Source of the DNA: Chryseobacterium sp. T16E-39
GTDB taxonomy: Bacteria; Bacteroidota; Bacteroidia; Flavobacteriales; Weeksellaceae
Length of the DNA: 64,000 bases
Reading direction: 5' to 3'
Assembly: GCF_002216065.1 (NCBI RefSeq)
Contig: NZ_CP022282.1
Location: forward strand, 4,650,001 to 4,714,000
Shown: positions 1 to 8,023 of the stretch, piece after piece
How the letters are laid out: every line of letters begins with the position of its first letter
Position numbering within the stretch: the first letter of the stretch is position 1
Translations under genes and position numbers: made by a program
The notes under the pieces: generated by a model
Database searches by the model: none
Told to the model about the DNA's origin: nothing
What the model saw: the letters and a program-made list of their open reading frames with translations, nothing else

Positions 1-665
1 TTTTTCAACCAATCGTAGCCTGGATTTCTGAGTTGGGAAGGTATTGCAGGTGCATTTTTTAAAGAAGTGAAATAATCGTGTAGTTGTGTCCCATCCATCA
101 GTTTAAAACGTCCGTTATTGAATGTATTAAAAGAATTATTTACAGAAACATTCATTGAACTTTTTCCTGTGGTTCCTGATTTAGTGAAGACCTGTACAAT
201 TCCGTTAGCTCCGCGGGAACCATACAAAGCGGTTGAGGTTGCGTCTTTTAAAATGTTAATGCTTTCAATCTGGTTAGGGTCAAGATTAGGAGTTCCGTTC
301 ATCATAACACCATCTACGACCCATAAGGCCTGACTGGGGCCGTTGATGGTAGCGGTACCTCTGATTTTTACAGTTGCTGAAGATCCCGGGCGCCCTCCTC
401 CCTGCATGATTTGTGCTCCCGCGGCTTTTCCTTGCAGAAGACTCGACACATCAGAAGTGTTGGCATCTTTTAATTTTTTGTCTGAGATTGTGGAAACGGC
501 TGCTGTAAGGCTGGATCTCTTCTGAGCTTTATACCCTATAATTACAACATCTTCAATGTTTTTTTCCCGTAGTGTGTCTTTTTTTTTACCAGTCTGAGCG
601 GATGCCAAACTGTATATTAAAAAAAAACACACAGTCGTTGTCAAACGTTTTGTTTGTTTATTCAT
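1..665 (-). CDS. SusC/RagA-family TonB-linked outer membrane receptor (N-terminal part)
   Basis: Partial gene; reads leftward from an ATG at 663-665 and leaves the window, so about 221 residues are visible. They start with a signal peptide (ending ...LASAQT), followed by a short stretch and a plug domain. The signature ILKDATSTALYGSRGANGIV, diagnostic of SusC/RagA proteins, is present, as is the typical plug wording VKIRG and ALWVVDGV. There is no carboxypeptidase-like (CarboxypepD_reg) repeat between signal peptide and plug: the IEDVVIIGYKAQKR TonB-box-like segment comes almost directly after the signal, so this is a short-form SusC. Family role: a 22-strand barrel importing oligosaccharides, peptides or other large nutrients with a SusD lipoprotein lid, energised by TonB. 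A SusD partner would be expected beyond the left edge. Substrate cannot be told. Confidence 0.93.
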   Translation of the reverse strand, partial: MNKQTKRLTTTVCFFLIYSLASAQTGKKKDTLREKNIEDVVIIGYKAQKRSSLTAAVSTISDKKLKDANTSDVSSLLQGKAAGAQIMQGGGRPGSSATVKIRGTATINGPSQALWVVDGVMMNGTPNLDPNQIESINILKDATSTALYGSRGANGIVQVFTKSGTTGKSSMNVSVNNSFNTFNNGRFKLMDGTQLHDYFTSLKNAPAIPSQLRNPGYDWLK

Positions 666-706
666 ACGTGCGTGATTTAATGGTGCGCACGAATGTACAA
701 AAAAAA

Positions 707-741
707 TTACATCAATATTAATTTGATGTAAAAATTATCAA
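707..741 (-). promoter_or_regulatory. Candidate promoter with overlapping palindrome before the SusC gene
   Basis: A perfect 9-bp inverted repeat, TTACATCAA (707-715) and TTGATGTAA (723-731), lies 42 bp upstream of the receptor start. Read on the minus strand it covers TAATATTG (713-720), one mismatch from the Bacteroidota -7 element TAnnTTTG, with TTG (739-741) 18 bp further upstream. The overlap of palindrome and -7 element suggests an operator, but this is inference. Confidence 0.4.
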
Positions 742-872
742 TAATTAAAGGATTTGACTATTTTATTGGGTGATAGGTGGTGTTATGTTGTATAATATTT
801 AATTTTATTAAATTGTGTAATGGTTCTGTATTCAGGAACTTATAGTTTATCCGGAATTGTTTTAATTATTTT

Positions 873-1598
873 TTAGTGTGGGGAAACAGGAGGATGGGAA
901 TGGAAAACATGCATGCTAAGGGCCAGTGAAACCCCAACAATGACCAGTCCTATTTTTACCCAGTCAATATTATGATTTTTATTGCTTTCAAAAATAATTA
1001 CTGAAGAGATATGCAGGAAGATTCCTCCCACGATAGCTAAGAAGTAAGGTTGCAGATCCGGATTGAAATAATTACCCAATAGCATTCCCAGGGGAGAAGC
1101 AAGAGCAAACAAAGCAATGATCATATAAGTAGGATACAACGGCTTGCTTTGACCTTCTTTCCTGTTGAATAAAAATGCACCCAGAATAAAAGAAATCGGA
1201 ATATTATGAAAAACAATTCCTAACAGATAAGGAGATAACACCACTTTTTCATTGGCAAGAGGAATTCCCTCTATGAAAGCGTGGACGAATAAGCCTACCA
1301 TTAAAGCTGCAGGAAGAATATTATGTTCACTATGGTGATGGAAATGACCATGCTCAAAACCTTTGGTTAAAGCTTCCAGGATCATTTGCAGTAAGACTCC
1401 TAAAATAACAAAGATACCAATAACATTGCTTTTTTCTGAAGTGTATACCTGTGGGAAAACTTCATTTAAACAAATGGTAATCAGGAAACCCGCACTTAAA
1501 ATCAAAAGGTTTTTAGCGAGCTTTTCTTTTTTACCAAAATGCTTTCCAAGGAATAACCCTGCAATTACACTTAGAATCAGTAAAAGAACTATGATCAT
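873..1598 (-). CDS. ZIP-family metal transporter
   Basis: 241 residues, strongly hydrophobic, with about eight predicted membrane segments as in ZIP (ZRT/IRT-like) transporters. The two metal-site signatures are visible: HAFIEG at 106-111 (HxxxE) and HNIP at 131-134, on the helices that correspond to TM4 and TM5. A histidine-rich loop (83-92, with six His) sits between TM3 and TM4, the usual place for a cytoplasmic metal-sensing loop. Likely imports zinc or another divalent cation across the inner membrane; metal choice cannot be read from sequence. The start codon overlaps the stop of the upstream methyltransferase gene (ATGA arrangement), so the two are probably translationally coupled in one operon. 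Confidence 0.88.
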   Translation of the reverse strand: MIIVLLLILSVIAGLFLGKHFGKKEKLAKNLLILSAGFLITICLNEVFPQVYTSEKSNVIGIFVILGVLLQMILEALTKGFEHGHFHHHSEHNILPAALMVGLFVHAFIEGIPLANEKVVLSPYLLGIVFHNIPISFILGAFLFNRKEGQSKPLYPTYMIIALFALASPLGMLLGNYFNPDLQPYFLAIVGGIFLHISSVIIFESNKNHNIDWVKIGLVIVGVSLALSMHVFHSHPPVSPH

Positions 1599-2323
1599 GA
1601 TTTTTTCTTAAATAAATTGATACAGCGTGGTGAAGTTTCTTTTTTAAAATCATTCAATTGATAATCACCCCAAATTTTGATCCGTTCAAAGCCGCATTCT
1701 ACTGCGTAAGAATTGATCTCTTCCAATGTGTGAAGTTTCACTTTTTCGAAGAAATGATAAGGTTTGCCTTCTGATTCGAATCGTATATCTTTGACAATGT
1801 GCCTTCCTTCAATTTTTTTCCGGATTTTAAAATCAATGTCTCCACGACTGACCACAGACTCAGGAACCATTTTGCTCCGGACATATTCTTCATTAAGATA
1901 ATCCAATACAAAATAGCCTCCGGGTTTTAAAACAGAATAAACGGATTGAAAAACTTTCCGATCATCACTTTCGTGATCAAAATACCCGAAACTTGTAAAT
2001 AAATTGAAAACAGCATCCATAGGATCCGCATCTATAGGATTTCTCATGTCATGGACGTTGAATATAAGCGTCTGATTTTCAAATTGCTTATCAAATTCTA
2101 TACTTTGTCTTGATAGATCAAGCCCCAAAACATCATACCCCAATTTATTAAGAAAAACAGAGTGTCTTCCTTTTCCGCAGGCTAAGTCGATAATTTTAGA
2201 AGAAGGTGGCAATTGAAGGCTTGCAGTAAGCTCTGTAATAAAGTTTTCAGCTTCTGTATAGTCTCTGTTGCTATAAAGTAAATGATAATAAGGGGTATCA
2301 AACCAAGATTCAAACCATTCCAT
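1595..2323 (-). CDS. Class I SAM-dependent methyltransferase
   Basis: 242 residues. SAM-binding motif I is clear at 46-53 (DLACGKGR), followed by the acidic end of strand 2 (VLGLDLS) and a post-I region typical of Methyltransf_25/11 proteins; the later stretch SVLKPGGYFVLDYLN is the motif III/post-III region. The substrate is not evident: such proteins methylate small molecules or, less often, macromolecules. The N-terminus (MEWFESWFDTPYYHLLY) is characteristic of a widespread Bacteroidota group with no assigned role. First gene of a two-gene unit with the ZIP transporter, which overlaps it by 4 nt. A functional link with metal transport is not established. Confidence 0.85.
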   Translation of the reverse strand: MEWFESWFDTPYYHLLYSNRDYTEAENFITELTASLQLPPSSKIIDLACGKGRHSVFLNKLGYDVLGLDLSRQSIEFDKQFENQTLIFNVHDMRNPIDADPMDAVFNLFTSFGYFDHESDDRKVFQSVYSVLKPGGYFVLDYLNEEYVRSKMVPESVVSRGDIDFKIRKKIEGRHIVKDIRFESEGKPYHFFEKVKLHTLEEINSYAVECGFERIKIWGDYQLNDFKKETSPRCINLFKKKS

Positions 2324-2458
2324 AATGCAAAAATAACTAAATTTGTGCGGTAAAAGGAAAAGTATTTTAAGATTGAAAGATTGAAAAATTCAATTATTCA
2401 AAATATTGAAGGGCTAATCTTTTAATTTTTAAATTATTAAATCTTTTAATAACTATTT

Positions 2459-3622
2459 ATGGATACAGAAAATATAAAAATTCAGATAAAAACTTTCTTC
2501 GGATTGGAGCAGATCTTAGCTGAAGAAATTAAAAAATTGGGCGGACGGAATGTTGAAGTTAAAAATCGTGCAGTAAACTGTGAAGGAGATTTAGGTTTTC
2601 TTTATAAAATCAATTATTCGGCAAGAACCGCTTTGAAAATCTTGGTTCCTGTTTTTGAGTTTAAGGCTTTTAACCAACATCAGTTCTATGATAAGCTTTT
2701 TAAAATGGAATGGGAACAGTTTATGGATGTCGACCAGTCATTTGCGATTGATGCTACTGTAAACTCTGAGACATTCAAGCATTCTCAGTTTGTGACTTTG
2801 AAGATGAAAGATGCAATCGTGGACTACTTTCAGGAAAAATTTAAAAAACGTCCCAACGTAGAGCCTAAAAATCCGGATATCAAATTCCACCTTCATATCG
2901 ATAGAGAATTGGTAACTATTTCCTTAGACTCGTCCGGTGATCCTTTATTTAAAAGAGGATACAGAAGAGAACAGGGGGAAGCACCGATCAATGAAGTTTT
3001 GGCGAGCGGGATGCTTCAGCTTGCCGGTTGGGATGGAAAAGGAAACTTTCTTGATCCGATGTGTGGATCGGGAACTCTTTTAATTGAAGCGGCGATGATT
3101 GCTCTTGATCTCCCGGCGCAGATTTTTAGAAGAAGATTTGCTTTCCAAAACTGGAGTAACTATGATGCGGATCTATTTACCAAGATCAGAGAGTTCAGAG
3201 TGAACAGGGTAAGGGAATTTCATGGGAAAATTGTCGGTTATGATATCGATGGAAGGATGCTCAATGCAGCGGCAACAAATATTGAGGCTGCAGAAATGGA
3301 AGATATTATTGAAGTAAAAAGACAGAACTTTTTTGAATCTAAAAAAGAACTTTTTCCTTTATTAATGGTTTTCAATCCTCCATATGATGAACGAATCTCT
3401 ATCAATGATGATGACTTTTATAAGAAGATTGGAGATACTTTCAAAACCCATTATCCAAACACTTTGGCCTGGCTGATTTCCTCAGATCTGGAAGCAGTAA
3501 AGAAGATAGGACTTCGTCCATCCAGAAAAATCAAGTTATTCAATGGAAAACTGGAAACAAGATTTTTACAATACGAGATGTATGAGGGAACTAAAAAGGT
3601 CCATAAACTCGAAAATCAATAA
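2459..3622 (+). CDS. THUMP-domain 23S rRNA (guanine-N2) methyltransferase, RlmL-N/YpsC-like
   Basis: 387 residues. The N-terminal ~160 residues match the ferredoxin-like plus THUMP RNA-binding region (TFFGLEQILAEEI at the start); the C-terminal half is a Rossmann methyltransferase with DPMCGSGT at 199-206 for SAM binding and NPPY at 306-309, the signature of N2-guanine/N6-adenine methylation. This matches the single-domain YpsC/RlmL N-terminal family, which methylates a guanine in 23S rRNA (G2445 in E. coli numbering). E. coli RlmL is about twice as long, because it carries a second (RlmK) domain absent here. The gene is followed directly by a perfect terminator hairpin and is probably monocistronic. 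Confidence 0.88.
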   Translation: MDTENIKIQIKTFFGLEQILAEEIKKLGGRNVEVKNRAVNCEGDLGFLYKINYSARTALKILVPVFEFKAFNQHQFYDKLFKMEWEQFMDVDQSFAIDATVNSETFKHSQFVTLKMKDAIVDYFQEKFKKRPNVEPKNPDIKFHLHIDRELVTISLDSSGDPLFKRGYRREQGEAPINEVLASGMLQLAGWDGKGNFLDPMCGSGTLLIEAAMIALDLPAQIFRRRFAFQNWSNYDADLFTKIREFRVNRVREFHGKIVGYDIDGRMLNAAATNIEAAEMEDIIEVKRQNFFESKKELFPLLMVFNPPYDERISINDDDFYKKIGDTFKTHYPNTLAWLISSDLEAVKKIGLRPSRKIKLFNGKLETRFLQYEMYEGTKKVHKLENQ

Positions 3623-3631
3623 ATATTTTAT

Positions 3632-3656
3632 AAAGCCTTCCAATCTGGAAGGCTTT
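3632..3656 (+). terminator. Intrinsic terminator after the THUMP methyltransferase
   Basis: Perfect 10-bp stem AAAGCCTTCC (3632-3641) with its complement at 3647-3656, 5-nt loop and a T-rich tail, ten bases after the stop codon. Confidence 0.85.
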
Positions 3657-3690
3657 TTGCTTTCTGGTGGTAAAATTAAAGCACTTTTTT

Positions 3691-4092
3691 ATGTCCTGGA
3701 ATATTTTTGATACAGTAGATATCGTTCTTGAAGTATTAGATGGGTTAAGTGGTTCATCTGCTACACCCAGATCGGATATTGCACGCAAATCCGAAAAAAG
3801 AAAGAGATATAAGTATAATGTAGAATGTATGAGTGCTGGTATGGCTTTTATAAGTTCTGTCATCCTGTTTTCTATTCTTAAAGATCCACTGCCTGTCCAG
3901 CATCCTGTTCAAACAATTGTTATCATTGCTTCAATCGGTGTTTTCATCTCATCAGTAATCTGTCTCGGACTCTATTTTGTGACATTATTTTATTTCAGAA
4001 ATATATTTTCAATGCTCTTTTTCTGTTGTTCTCTCATTCTTTTTTCAACATCAATGGTATTATGGATGTATTTTAAGTCCGGATTATTGTAA
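3691..4092 (+). CDS. Small three-helix membrane protein of unknown function
   Basis: 133 residues from the ATG at 3691; a GTG 24 nt upstream (3667) is in frame, but it lies against the preceding terminator, so ATG is preferred. I do not recognise the family. The first ~45 residues are soluble and end in a basic run (RKSEKRKRYKY); three hydrophobic segments follow, near 48-66, 78-100 and 104-125, giving a compact inner membrane protein. Preceded by a strong terminator and followed by a weak hairpin, it looks like its own transcription unit. No functional hint from neighbours. Confidence 0.6.
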   Translation: MSWNIFDTVDIVLEVLDGLSGSSATPRSDIARKSEKRKRYKYNVECMSAGMAFISSVILFSILKDPLPVQHPVQTIVIIASIGVFISSVICLGLYFVTLFYFRNIFSMLFFCCSLILFSTSMVLWMYFKSGLL

Positions 4093-4425
4093 GGAGCTAT
4101 TTATGGTATTTTATGTAATGAAGAAACTTTTAGAATTCTGGCTGTTAAAATAAGACGGCCATAATTTTTATTTTATGTCTTTATTTTTATTAATATCAGT
4201 TTATGTTATGTTTTTGTTTGATTAACCTGCCTTTTATTAATAAATATGTAATTTAAATTAAAATATTATTTTGTGAATTTTTAATGTGATTGAGGTTTTT
4301 ATTTTATTGTTAATTAAGGATTTTAGTTTTCATTGATAAAATAATAGAGGATTTTGATAATTTATTATTAATTAATTGTTAAGGTTTGTTTTAGTTTCGT
4401 AATAAACAGTTAAATACTTTTTATT
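4093..4425. other. 333-base gap, AT-rich leader of the endoglycosidase gene
   Basis: No credible ORF. It holds a weak hairpin near its left end (4139-4161) and then about 250 bases of very AT-rich sequence. TAGTTTCG at 4392-4399 is one base from a TAnnTTTG -7 element and sits 26 bases before the GH18 start, but I see no matching -33 element. Confidence 0.5.
4139..4161 (+). terminator. Weak intrinsic terminator after the membrane protein
   Basis: Seven-pair stem TGGCTGT / ACGGCCA with one G-U pair and a 9-nt loop, followed by a T-rich run, about 45 bases past the stop codon. Confidence 0.45.
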
Positions 4426-5856
4426 ATGAAAAAAATTAGCCTACTATCTCTACTTACTCTATTGATAGGTATTTTCAGTATTAATTCATGTAGTTCTGAT
4501 CGTTTAGATGATTCAGTAACTCCCGATAATCAACCTTCCTCGGCAAAGACTAATATGGGAGCTAAAGTTGCTGCTTTCGGTAAAAATCCACTTTCTGTTA
4601 TGTATGTTGAAGTCAACAGTAATGATATCAGGGAAGTAGGTAAATATAAACTGGCAGACGGAAGGCAGCTTTTTGATGTGGCCATAATTTTTGCAGCTAA
4701 TATCAACTATAATACTTCTACTCAAAAAGCCTACTTATCTTTTAACACTCAGGTGACAAATGTGCTTACTAATAAAAATATGTATATAAAACCTTTACAG
4801 GATAAAGGGATCAAAGTCATGTTGTCTATTCTTGGTAATCATCAGGGTGCCGGGTTTGCTAATTTTCCTAATCAGGCAGCAGCTCAGGCTTTTGCTCAGG
4901 AATTAGCTGACGCAGTTACTACCTATGGCTTAGATGGGATTGATTTTGATGATGAGTACGCGAATTATGGAGCTAACGGAACCGGACAGCCTAATCAGTC
5001 TTCATTTGTTTATCTGGTAACGGCACTTAGAGACTTGCTTCCTGATAAGATCATTTCTTTTTATAATATTGGGCCTTCTGCCAGTAATCTTTCTTACAAT
5101 GGAGTAACGGTTGGATCAAAGGTAGATTATGCATGGAATCCATACTACAGCACATACTCTGCTCCCAATATACCAGGATTGGATAACGCTCATAAAGGTG
5201 CAGCAGCAGTGAATGTAAACCCAGGAACCTCTACTTTTACCAGCAGTTCTACAGCTACAAACTATGCACAGAGAACTAAAGATGATGGCTATGGTGTTTT
5301 TCTGTGTTATGATTTGGGATCTACCAATATAGCATCTTATTTTTCAGGGGCGACCAATGTACTTTACGGTCAAAATACAGTATATGGGGATGGAACAACA
5401 ACTCCAACAACGGGGATAACATCTGGTGCTACTTATCAATTGGTTTCAGGAAGTAATGGAACGAGTATGCTGGATGTTTTGAATGCGGGTACTACAGATG
5501 GTACCAAAGTTCAGCTGTGGGCGTCTAATGGTAATACCGCGCAAAAATGGAAAATTACTGATGTAGGAGGAGGGTATTACAAACTTCAACCGCTTAATGC
5601 TCCTACAAAATCTTTAGATGTATCCAATTCCGGGACAACAAATGGAACACAGGTACAAATCTATACGGATAATGGAACTAATGCTCAGAAGTGGAAAATA
5701 ACATCCGTAGGAAACGATTATTATACATTGTCTCCTGCTCATGCGTCAGGTTTTAATCTTGATGTAAATAATGGTTCTGCAACAAATGGAACAAAAATCC
5801 AGATTTGGACGGCTAATACAGGCAACGCACAAAAATGGAAGTTGGTAAAATTATAA
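4426..5856 (+). CDS. Lipoprotein GH18 endo-beta-N-acetylglucosaminidase (EndoF1/EndoH-like) with ricin-type lectin domain
   Basis: 476 residues. A lipoprotein signal ends at Cys22 (SINSC); acidic residues just after it (SSDRLDDS) resemble the surface-export signal of Bacteroidota lipoproteins, so it may face outward. The GH18 catalytic motif is at 170-177, D-G-I-D-F-D-D-E, with D175 and E177 as expected substrate-assisting and acid/base residues; the following YANYG resembles EndoF1/EndoH, which cut the chitobiose core of N-glycans. After a linker (~320-335) comes a ricin-B/CBM13-like beta-trefoil to the end, with three QKW repeats (NTAQKWKI, NAQKWKI, NAQKWKL) of the QxW type. The lectin tail is not part of classical EndoF1 and would tether the enzyme to glycans. 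Likely role: deglycosylation of glycoproteins for nutrition. Substrate range is inferred. Confidence 0.87.
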   Translation: MKKISLLSLLTLLIGIFSINSCSSDRLDDSVTPDNQPSSAKTNMGAKVAAFGKNPLSVMYVEVNSNDIREVGKYKLADGRQLFDVAIIFAANINYNTSTQKAYLSFNTQVTNVLTNKNMYIKPLQDKGIKVMLSILGNHQGAGFANFPNQAAAQAFAQELADAVTTYGLDGIDFDDEYANYGANGTGQPNQSSFVYLVTALRDLLPDKIISFYNIGPSASNLSYNGVTVGSKVDYAWNPYYSTYSAPNIPGLDNAHKGAAAVNVNPGTSTFTSSSTATNYAQRTKDDGYGVFLCYDLGSTNIASYFSGATNVLYGQNTVYGDGTTTPTTGITSGATYQLVSGSNGTSMLDVLNAGTTDGTKVQLWASNGNTAQKWKITDVGGGYYKLQPLNAPTKSLDVSNSGTTNGTQVQIYTDNGTNAQKWKITSVGNDYYTLSPAHASGFNLDVNNGSATNGTKIQIWTANTGNAQKWKLVKL

Positions 5857-5874
5857 TTTCTTCAGTTTAATTTT

Positions 5875-5907
5875 GAAGGACAGATTTCAAATTGAAATTT
5901 GTCCTTC
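5875..5907. terminator. Bidirectional terminator between the GH18 gene and the AraC regulator
   Basis: Fourteen-pair stem GAAGGACAGATTTC (5875-5888) with GAAATTTGTCCTTC (5894-5907), one G-U pair, 5-nt loop and T-run on the plus side. It lies between convergent genes. Confidence 0.8.
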
Positions 5908-5918
5908 TTTGTTTTTAA

Positions 5919-6758
5919 TTATCTGATCATGGAGGGTGCATAGCCATATTGTTTTTTGAATGCGTAAGAGAAATGTGATAAATCCTCAAAACCCACTTCC
6001 ATGAAAATATCAGAGGGCTTTTTATGTTTTTCAGTAAGATGATAGTAGGCCAACTCCAGACGTTTCCTGGTAAGCCATCGTTGAGGTGTAATCTGAAAAA
6101 TTTTTCTAAAATCCCGGTTGAAAGTCGATAAGCTCCTGCCAGTCAGGTAGCCAAATCTCTCCAGTGGCATATTGAACATGTAATTTTTCTCCATAAAATG
6201 AATCAGATCGATTTTTCCCGGTTCTTCAAAATCAGCTAAAACCCTATCGATATCTGGATTGATTTCTCTTATAATACTGATAGATTCCATTATTTTTAAT
6301 GAAGCTATATGCTCTGGGAAAGACTGTGTCATCTCAAAATACGGGATCAATGAAGCTAAGCAACTTTTTAATAAAGGATGATTGCTAAAACTGAAAATTT
6401 CCGGTTCTTTACGAAGTATTGGATGTTCGATGTTTAATGTAGAATAGAATTCTTTTAAACGCTCTGTTGTTAGATGCATGACCACTGCTTTATGTGGGCG
6501 TCCATCTTTGGGATAATTAATAATCGTTGCCAGCTGATTTCTTGGGATAAGGAATATATCTCCTGATGTAAAGTGATATGAACGATCGGCCTGGATAATC
6601 TTTGTTTCACCGGATATAAACCAAACCAGCATATGGTATTCAAAAACAGTTTCTGTTTTGAATAGCTTGTCTTCATAGGAAGAAAGTTTAATATCCGGTG
6701 TGATATATTTGATATGAAAATCCATTGACTTCAGTTTTTCAGTAACAAAATTATTCAT
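5919..6758 (-). CDS. AraC-family transcriptional regulator
   Basis: 279 residues. N-terminal cupin-like sensor domain (about 35-130, with GDIFLIPRNQ typical of the AraC-binding fold) and a C-terminal double helix-turn-helix (about 180-279). The second HTH shows the family hallmark: PSDIFMEVGFEDLSHFSYAFKKQYGYAPS. It follows the SDR oxidoreductase gene on the same strand with a 10-base gap, so they are probably co-transcribed; AraC regulators in this position usually control their neighbour. The effector is unknown. Confidence 0.88.
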   Translation of the reverse strand: MNNFVTEKLKSMDFHIKYITPDIKLSSYEDKLFKTETVFEYHMLVWFISGETKIIQADRSYHFTSGDIFLIPRNQLATIINYPKDGRPHKAVVMHLTTERLKEFYSTLNIEHPILRKEPEIFSFSNHPLLKSCLASLIPYFEMTQSFPEHIASLKIMESISIIREINPDIDRVLADFEEPGKIDLIHFMEKNYMFNMPLERFGYLTGRSLSTFNRDFRKIFQITPQRWLTRKRLELAYYHLTEKHKKPSDIFMEVGFEDLSHFSYAFKKQYGYAPSMIR

Positions 6759-6768
6759 TTAAACTAAG

Positions 6769-7779
6769 TTATTCAACATTGAATTGAATTCCAATCATTT
6801 CTTCACTGAGTTTCCATAGTCTTTTTGCATTTTCCTTATCTATAGAATAAGATTGTACACCTCTGATGGTAGATGGTTCATCATATCGGTGTTCGATTTG
6901 TCCATTATCTATTTCTGCAATATCACAATTTTCACAGTAAATTCCTCCGATATCATCTAATAACGGACTTGTTGCACACCAGACGGTGGTTGCTGCTCCC
7001 TGGGGAATTGTCTTTAATTTTGCTTCAACTTCCGGTTTTATTTTTCCGTCTGAATCATGGGTTCCCATTTGCTTAAAAAGCTCAATAGGTTCTTCTCTTC
7101 CCAGATCGGTTCCATAAACGGATCCGGGGTGCAAAGCGTAAGCTCTTACATTAAATGCTTTTCCTCTTGCATCCAGCTCAACAGCGAATAGATTGCTTGC
7201 TGTTTTTGATTGACCGTATCCCAGTAATGTTTGATATTCCCGGTGTTCAAAGTTGGGGTCTTCAAAATCAAACGGAGCCATCTGATGTCCATAAGAAGAA
7301 ACATTAATTACTCTTGCTCCATCAGTTTTTTTAAGACTAGGCCATAATCTTGCGGTAAGCTGGAATTGACCTAAATAATTAGTCGCCAATTGGGACTCAA
7401 TGCCCCGGCTGTCTCTGCGTAATGGAACCCACATAATTCCGGCGTTATTGATCAATACATCAAGTTTCCGCCCTGAAGCAATGAATTTTTCTGCAAAAGC
7501 ATCAATAGAGACAGAATCCATCAGGTCCAATAATTCAAATTCAATATTTTGAACTCCGGAAAGATTTTTTGTAGCTTTTTCGAGATCTCTTGCGGGAACA
7601 ATTACTCTGGCTCCAGCTGAAACCAATGTTTTTGTTGTTTCTAAACCGATTCCGGCATAACCACCAGTAATAATTACTGTTTTTCCATTGAGATCAATTC
7701 CCTGAATCACATCTTCAGTTGTAGACTGTGCATTAAAACCTGAGTGGATTGGACTCTGTAAATTTTTGTCTTGTATCAT
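6769..7779 (-). CDS. SDR-family NAD(P)-dependent oxidoreductase (retinol dehydrogenase-like)
   Basis: 336 residues, the long retinol-dehydrogenase/WW-oxidoreductase-like type of classical SDR. The dinucleotide-binding motif TGGYAGIG, the NNAG motif, the catalytic Ser (NVSSYG) and YxxxK (YGQSK) are all present. The N-terminal ~25 residues before the Rossmann fold and the C-terminal ~45 residues are extensions of this subgroup. Substrate unknown; related proteins reduce ketones or aldehydes. Likely first gene of an operon with the AraC regulator downstream. Confidence 0.86.
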   Translation of the reverse strand: MIQDKNLQSPIHSGFNAQSTTEDVIQGIDLNGKTVIITGGYAGIGLETTKTLVSAGARVIVPARDLEKATKNLSGVQNIEFELLDLMDSVSIDAFAEKFIASGRKLDVLINNAGIMWVPLRRDSRGIESQLATNYLGQFQLTARLWPSLKKTDGARVINVSSYGHQMAPFDFEDPNFEHREYQTLLGYGQSKTASNLFAVELDARGKAFNVRAYALHPGSVYGTDLGREEPIELFKQMGTHDSDGKIKPEVEAKLKTIPQGAATTVWCATSPLLDDIGGIYCENCDIAEIDNGQIEHRYDEPSTIRGVQSYSIDKENAKRLWKLSEEMIGIQFNVE

Positions 7780-7978
7780 TTTTTTTATTTTTAATTGTAA
7801 GACAAAGGTAAAGGGTGTTAAAGTTCTCTGTTTTGTTTAGAATGTCAATTTACTTTGTTTAAAATTTCATGAATAATTAGCAATTAAGAAATGTTTCATA
7901 ATTATTTTGAACACCTCGGTTATTTTGTAGGCTACTACTTGTTCGGTGTGTTAATTTAGAAGAATACCTGTTAAACTG

Positions 7979-8010
7979 TTTGTAAGTTCTTTTCTGAATG
8001 GTTAATTTTG
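7979..8010 (+). promoter_or_regulatory. Consensus Bacteroidota promoter of the GT2 gene
   Basis: TTTG at 7979-7982, a 20-base spacer, then TAATTTTG at 8003-8010: an exact match to TTTG-N20-TAnnTTTG. Transcription should begin near 8015-8017, only about 7-9 bases before the only usable start codon (TTG at 8024). Confidence 0.75.
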
Positions 8011-8023
8011 ACAAATTTTCAAT

